From assembly GCF_027596085.1 (NCBI RefSeq), contig NW_026553805.1:26792-90791 (forward strand): a stretch of DNA of 64,000 nt, given 5' to 3'. The notes under the pieces were generated by a model. It did not search any database and was not told where the DNA came from. It was given only the letters and a program-made list of their open reading frames with translations. Origin of the DNA: Anoplopoma fimbria (lineage: Eukaryota > Chordata > Actinopteri > Perciformes > Anoplopomatidae). Positions 59,360 through 64,000 of this stretch are shown piece by piece (positions within the stretch are counted from its first letter, which is position 1; every line of letters starts with the position of its first letter). The translations under genes and the position numbers were made by a program.

Positions 59360-59506
59360 CTTCAACTGAAAAGCTGTCACATACTGTCAGGCATAAGTCA
59401 GGATTGGACTCTATCAGTTCAAGAAGGATGTCTTCATCCACTGCTGTGTCGGTTTCATCAAAGATTTGAAGGTCAGTCGCATCAGGAAGACCAAACTTGC
59501 TTTTGA
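59360..59506 (-). CDS. SAMD3-like gene, coding exon 2
   Basis: Acceptor tttcccatag, donor gtaggc. It encodes VKSKFGLPDATDLQIFDETD followed by VDEDILLELIESNPDLCL, the second half of the PB1-like domain. Confidence 0.8.
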
Positions 59507-59959
59507 CTATGGGAAAGATTAGCATCACATCAGATAATTCCTGAAGCAGGTTTTCAACTGCAAATATTTTGATGACTGATCAAGCAATTTATATCGGACA
59601 CTAATTTTAAATTGTTAATATATTCAAGTTATGCCAAATCTACACCACATTCTAAACCTTGACTGTACCTGTGAGCAAAATAAGGGGATTTGAAAACAGT
59701 TGTTAAAGTAGGCACTATTAGCCATATTTAATGGTTCCCTCTATTTCAAATGTCAAAAAAATAAGGCTTGCACCAAGAAGCATATTGTCATCTGCAGGCT
59801 AAAACTGATAATGCAATTAACTGTCATAAGGGTTAATGATCCATGTCCAACAAACTATTCATACCAACAACACAGAAAAATACAGCCTTGCCTTGCCTTG
59901 CCTAATAGTTGGTTTTTTGTAAAGGCGGCAATATATTGTTACACAAGATGGTTACTCAC

Positions 59960-60054
59960 CTTCATTGATGAATTCCAAATAGGTGAAGCCTGACTGCAAT
60001 CTGATGTACTTCTTGGTACCCTGGTATTTCACCTTCAGCAACATGATGCCTTAT
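59960..60054 (-). CDS. SAMD3-like gene, exon with start codon
   Basis: Acceptor gttttttttag at 60055, 10 nt of 5' UTR, ATG at 60044, 28 codons MLLKVKYQGTKKYIRLQSGF..., then donor gtgagt. It forms the first half of the PB1-like domain. Confidence 0.8.
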
Positions 60055-60516
60055 CTAAAAAAAACAAAAAACAGTGGAGATAATGTTAAAGTTTTAATTA
60101 TTCCTTTGCCAGGAGTTATAAACAGAAATTGCAAGTCATGTGGCCATTAGCTAAAAAATACACTACATGCATATTTTAGTTATCTAACTTAGCACTAAGT
60201 TTCCTTTCATTTCAGAGATCGCAACAAAAAGGTTCTGGCCTGGGCATCAAGCGTGGTTGGTTGGTCTGTATGCGAGTTAATGAAACGTTTGAGATTATTG
60301 TAAAATAGGCGCGATACATGCCTGCTAACCGAGATCCTATCATACTAATCTTCCTTGCTCTGAATGGGACGATATCGTTTTCAAATATAAATAAAAAATA
60401 CATACGTTGTGCAAAGGAATAATGCACGCATAATAATGCAATAATAATGCAAATGAATAATGCACGGAACAAACGTATCACTTCAATGCAGTTTAATAGA
60501 GGATAGACAGCTGACA

Positions 60517-60590
60517 AATGTCCATTTAGCAGACGCTTTTAACCAAAGCGACTTGCAATAAGTACATTTGTCATAAGAAGTGAAACGATA
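60517..60590. repeat. Teleost interspersed repeat (CATTTAGCAGACGC core), fragment
   Basis: Reads 'catttagcagacgctttta', 'ccaaagcgacttgcaataag'; related to 31141-31345. Confidence 0.7.
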
Positions 60591-60739
60591 TATCGCTGTC
60601 AGTGACAGTGATAATGGCAGCTGTGTTTTCTGTTTTGTGTTCAATAGTTATTGAGTGCAACATCCATAGTGATTTTGATACAAAGTGATGATAAGCGGGA
60701 GTATTTATAGAAAATATTTGCGATCTAGAACGTTCGTAT

Positions 60740-61140
60740 TTAAGCTTATACCACGGTCTGCGGGAATACTCGATTCTGATTGATGCAGCTACTGCTATGG
60801 TCCGTCCTAATTACTGGAGGAGTGAACAACGTTTCCGTTGCATGAGAACCCAACGGGCGTGTAATGGTGGTTCCGGGTATTAGTCGGACCCTCAGGCGTA
60901 ACCAGGGAAACAAATGTATGTTTTGTGGAAAACTTTATATTCAGATTGTAAAACGCATGAAAATATAAATTAATGGTCTTAATTTGGTCACCGTTGGTAA
61001 GTGACCGTGGTATAAGCGGGATAATGCCCTTCGCGGAGGACGGTTCACGCCTCCGTCGGACGGTTCACGCCTCCACGTCGTCCATTAATTCCTGATATTG
61101 GACACCTCGTCGGGCATTATCCCTTACGTGAATCATTTTC
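60740..61140. repeat. Inverted-repeat unit in the 5' intron
   Basis: GCTTATACCACGGTC at 60744-60758 is exactly inverted at 61003-61017. Then gggataatgccc and its inverse enclose two copies of 'ggacggttcacgcctcc' (61040-61074). It resembles a MITE, family unknown. Confidence 0.6.
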
Positions 61141-61505
61141 ATTTGCTCTCCATACCACCATCTAACCAACCAATCGCGTGTAGTCATGCTTTAAACAAAA
61201 ATACGTTTTTGAAATCGTCACATACACAAACTAATCGACAAGACGAGGGATAAATGACAAGGGATATATCTCTTGTCTTTTATCCCTCTATTCCCCACTA
61301 TTCACGGAGCCTGAGGTGAATCATTTTTAAAATAAATAGTCTAGATCGATAGTCAAGTCTTTATTAATACCAAACGACACAAATCGTCGGGCATTCATTT
61401 AGGTGATTCGGCTCACACAGGACTGTAGCCTACAAGACCACACAGAACAAGGGATACAAGTCTGACTGGACATAGAAAGTACATTACATTAAAACCACAC
61501 ACGTT

Positions 61506-61550
61506 GATAGACGGATAGATAGACAGATAGCCCTAGATAGATAGATAAAT
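61506..61550. repeat. (GATA)n microsatellite
   Basis: An imperfect run of GATA/GACA units. Confidence 0.85.
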
Positions 61551-61586
61551 ATGTTCCATTATTTGCCTTGCGGAGCCAGCCAGTCC

Positions 61587-61667
61587 TGTGCGCCAATGCT
61601 AATTAGCCATGTGCGCCAATGCTAATTAGCCATGTGCGCCAATGCTAATTAGCCATGTGCGCCAACG
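61587..61667. repeat. 23-bp tandem repeat, 3.5 copies
   Basis: The unit tgtgcgccaatgctaattag plus cca is repeated at 61587, 61610 and 61633, with a partial fourth. It lies in the 5' intron of the SAMD3-like gene, close to UTR exon 2. Confidence 0.95.
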
Positions 61668-61832
61668 TCAATTTGTTTGACGAATGAGTGCAGATCATGA
61701 TTTGCAGATGCAGATCAGTGAAACACATTTTAACTAGCCTACTACAACACGCAAATATACTAAACCACTCATTTAAAAATCGGCCAAGCCAGAACATGCA
61801 TATTTAATCGATCTAACTTTGCAGTTACTTAC

Positions 61833-61882
61833 CCGACAGAAACTTTTCAAGCACCCTCCAGAACCCACCACGTGTTGCACTT
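61833..61882 (-). other. Probable 5' UTR exon 2 of the SAMD3-like gene
   Basis: A 50-bp segment between acceptor gtattttcaacag and donor gtaagtaac, without ATG. It would join 5' UTR exon 1 to the exon carrying the start codon. Predicted from splice sites only. Confidence 0.5.
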
Positions 61883-62210
61883 CTGTTGAAAATACATTAG
61901 CATAGATAATTTACCCAGCCTGGCTAGCTAAATTGCTACAGCTTGGTTAGCCCTGCTGAATCGGTCTTATTGCTTAGAACTTAAAACTAAATAAAACGAG
62001 TGCAAATAAATACATAAAAAGAGCCAGTTCATTAACTGACGAAATTGCGAAAAATTCGCCCATTTATTTGTGCTAGTTAGCTAATGTAGCCAAAGCAAAA
62101 TTAGCATTATATCCCCACCAACTTCAACACATTTGCGGCACATAATTTACGAACACTCATTTTTATATAAAGAGTAACTTGCTAAATAATGAAATATATC
62201 TGGTCCTTAC

Positions 62211-62400
62211 CTTTTCAAATAGTATATTACGTTCCCCTTCCAGAAGCTGGGCTGCCTTTCTCTACCAAGACTGCAGTGCAATGGCCGTTTTCAAGAAAAA
62301 GAGCGCCTTAAAACCGGATATGGAATTATCTCTGAGATTAACTCCGTTGAGAGTGCATACAATCAACTCTCTTAAACAACACCACGCACAGAGCTATTTT
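62211..62400 (-). other. Probable 5' UTR exon 1, inside the right subterminal region
   Basis: A strong donor (ttgaaaag, then gtaaggacc) ends this segment at 62211. Its start is uncertain. If real, transcription of the SAMD3-like gene begins within the terminal repeat of the transposon. Confidence 0.42.
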
Positions 62401-62501
62401 AGCACTGCAAGTGTTAAAATAACACCAAAATCAACACTAAGCAACTCGAAATAATTAACACTGAAATATTAACACTATTTAACACCGCAGATTTTGCTGT
62501 G
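62330..62501. repeat. Subterminal AACACT array and terminal repeat, right side
   Basis: Contains AACACT/AACACC motifs (seven or more) and ends in gattttgctgtg, the inverted form of the left edge at 51308. This is the smaller of the two subterminal arrays. Confidence 0.75.
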
Positions 62502-64000
62502 TAGAGGACCTATCGAGTTGAAAATATTCACAGACCAGCTCTTCTTCATCTAATTCACTTAACATTTGGGTTTTTACTGGTCCTGATTCAATACCTCTAA
62601 CCGTGAACGCCTCCCAATGATAGGCAATAGCTAACTGATGTTTTAATGCTAAAGACTTTGTCACATTTTTAAAGTTTTTAATGCTAGATTTGAAAAATCT
62701 GTGCTTCGCTTCATATCTCATGGTCCAGACATGAAGTAAAGGACCGATTTTTCTAATAACAGAGGGATAATGGATCATTAAATGATGTTTGGGAATAAGA
62801 TTGTGTGTGGGGTAAATTTGTTTGAATAACGTATGATGTTCGGCAATAAGAGACCTCAAGTAGACAGTCATTCCCTCAGAGATGTTAGGTGAGAAGACTA
62901 TGTACACAATATCAAGCAGAAGCAACAGTAGATTCCAATGATTATCATTTTCTGGAACAACATTGGCAAAGATGAGTGGAATATTTCTCAAAAGACACAT
63001 TGTTTGACTGGCATTAAGACCAAGCCCATTCCCATGAATATTGATCTTTGTTGGCCTGTTCTTACGGTCCAAGTATCCATAGCTATAACCATAAATTCTC
63101 AATAATATGTGTTCACTGGATAGGAAATTCTTTGCCAGGTAGTCAAACAGTAGCTTAACCTCATATTGTGCCACACCTTCAAGGAGGTCATGCATTATAT
63201 CAACGACAACATTATCTACAACACTGAAATACCGTAACTCATTAAGAATGCTGTTGCGTTTGATGCCATAACATGAACCATCACCAGTATTCTCAAGATG
63301 TGTGTAGTGCTGTTCATTCAGTTCTTTAGATCGCAAAATGACTCTAGGATCATGTTCACAAAATACACTCTGAGCTGTGGCCTTGTCTGTAACACAAAAC
63401 CTACAATAATAGGTGGCACTAAAAGACTCCACATACCCAAGGATACCATTTAAACCCAAATTATCACCTGTAATCTGTGATATTGTGCCATAGAGGCGCT
63501 CTTTTGTGAAAGACACTTCCATCCCATAAACCTCAAGTTTTTTCACATCATCTATAAAAGGCTTGAGTATTTTGTCTAAGCCGTACTTCTTAGCATCTTG
63601 TGAGTGGAACAAAGATATTAGATGTATATTCATCAAAGATGAATTGAGATGAGGTGGAAGATTTCGGAGTGTAAAATATAAACATCCAAGCTTATGCAAC
63701 CCCGCCTTAGAACCTAAAGGGTTAGCCGTTTCAAAATCGTCATAATAAACCTGAATCTGTAGGGCATGAGGGCAGGACGAGAACAGCTGATTACTCTTAA
63801 AATAAGAGCCATCACAGAAGTCAGAATATAGATCACTGAATTTAGAAGATTGAATATGGCTGCATATCATTTTGTTTTTGAAAATAAACTCTAGCGTTTT
63901 AAACAAAGGCACATAGATGAAAGTGTCGTTAACTGGTACCTGTTCGTAATTTCCAGAAATTCTGTTTATCTTAGAATCGTATCTTACTCCTAAATGCACC
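62479..64000 (-). pseudogene. Second TNP2-like transposase, cut at its C-terminus and at the window edge
   Basis: At least 500 codons are open from the right edge (no true start; the window cuts the gene). It shares the whole core with the 814-residue protein: VYYDDFETANPLGSKAG, YFTLRNLPPHLNS, TGDNLGLNGILGYVESF, YYCRFC, VDIMHDLLEGVAQYE, PKHHLMIHYPSVIRKIG and MRYEAKHRFFK. It is clearly a diverged relative, not a recent copy. After EYFQLDRS the frame enters the terminal repeat at 62501 and stops at 62479, lacking about 115 residues present in the other protein. It therefore appears to be the target of the first element's insertion. Confidence 0.8.

Larger units (their letters stand above)
55046..60054 (-). 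pseudogene. SAMD3-like teleost gene (PB1-like N-terminus), exon 8 broken by hAT
   Basis: A ten-coding-exon gene whose product would be about 576 residues without the insertion. Exons on the minus strand: 59960-60054, 59360-59506, 59093-59203, 58664-58830, 58307-58485, 58063-58156, 57478-57813, 57353-57281 plus 56214-56113, 55884-56005 and 55046-55360; all junctions keep frame and have GT-AG. The N-terminus (MLLKVKYQGTKKYIRLQ) looks like a PB1/ubiquitin-like fold. Later blocks (RKPGGEDVLEEY, STRRHLVNIL, KYALGI, GYEHFYDG, FPRFIDVKG, WDSDMASLLLLLHLLPPTAG, NFYIVVDKQLIPC, DESPRIRELRAKLLN) define a large fish family often labelled sterile-alpha-motif-3-like. A hAT insertion puts a stop after five foreign codons in exon 8. 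It may be the accessory gene of the surrounding transposon. Confidence 0.78.
51308..62501 (-). mobile_element. Candidate two-gene CACTA (EnSpm/TNP2-like) transposon
   Basis: The left edge reads CACAGCAAAATCC at 51308 and the right edge is the inverted CACAGCAAAATC at 62490-62501. An alternative outer left edge, ACACAGCAAAT, is at 50809. Both ends are followed inward by many AACACT/AGTGTT motifs, typical of CACTA subterminal arrays. Inside are a SAMD3-like spliced gene (60054-55046) and a TNP2-like transposase (55012-52568), same strand. The right edge cuts another TNP2-like gene. A 3-bp target duplication is not clear (TAT versus TAG). The gene content is well supported; the exact borders are not. 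Confidence 0.5.

Noticed and set aside
61587..61667. 23-bp repeats as a CRISPR array
   Set aside because: No spacers between the units; a eukaryotic minisatellite.
62179..62454. Plus-strand 91-codon frame in the right subterminal region
   Set aside because: Lies across AACACT repeats and shows no domain; probably chance.
50809..62504. Exact 3-bp target duplication for the CACTA-like element
   Set aside because: Tried with left edges at 50809-50811 and 51308; the flanks (ATA or TAT against TAG) do not match, so no duplication is claimed.

Overview
The window is vertebrate nuclear DNA, almost certainly from a teleost (ray-finned) fish. Two host genes are recognisable by exon: TMTC1 on the minus strand and RINT1 on the plus strand. 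They sit in AT-rich sequence crowded with typical fish repeats: Tc1/mariner copies, hAT elements with exact 8-bp target duplications, RTE-like, L2-like and L1-like LINE fragments, tRNA-derived SINEs and long TG runs. There is no bacterial, plasmid or CRISPR content. All family names rest on motif recognition by eye; no search was run.

Region 1 (1-32.4 kb) is the 5' part of tmtc1. Coding exon 1 is 31904-32199, exon 2 is 18206-18383 and exon 3 is 1855-1928, with introns of about 13.5 and 16.3 kb; the gene continues past the left edge. The introns hold three Tc1-type copies, one young hAT, a 481-bp TA-flanked MITE, SINEs and LINE fragments. A 24-codon upstream ORF ends on an ATGA overlap with the tmtc1 start codon.

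Region 2 (32.4-50.8 kb) holds the last three coding exons of rint1 (43538-43718, 44194-44312, 44766-44979), with good splice sites, a stop and a poly(A) signal. I found none of the earlier rint1 exons between tmtc1 and this point, so it is an orphan 3' end unless they are hidden or displaced. Around it lie another hAT with its target duplication, L2- and RTE-type LINE pieces, a perfect 41-bp palindrome, another hAT and another Tc1, and two base-for-base identical 284-bp copies of an unidentified repeat.

Region 3 (50.8-64 kb) is the most interesting. It looks like a large two-gene DNA transposon of the CACTA (EnSpm/TNP2-like) type. Its ends carry CACAGCAAAATC in inverted orientation (51308 and 62501) and arrays of AACACT/AGTGTT motifs. 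Inside, both on the minus strand, are an intron-containing gene of a teleost family usually labelled SAMD3-like (ten coding exons plus two probable 5' UTR exons) and, 33 bp after its stop codon, an intact 814-codon ORF with two C2H2 fingers and a TNP2-like transposase core. Exon 8 of the first gene is broken by a fresh 1058-bp hAT insertion. A second TNP2-like transposase runs off the right edge, and its C-terminus is cut off exactly at the terminal repeat of the first element, which suggests nested insertion. A two-protein arrangement would parallel plant En/Spm (TnpA plus TnpD), but that is inference.
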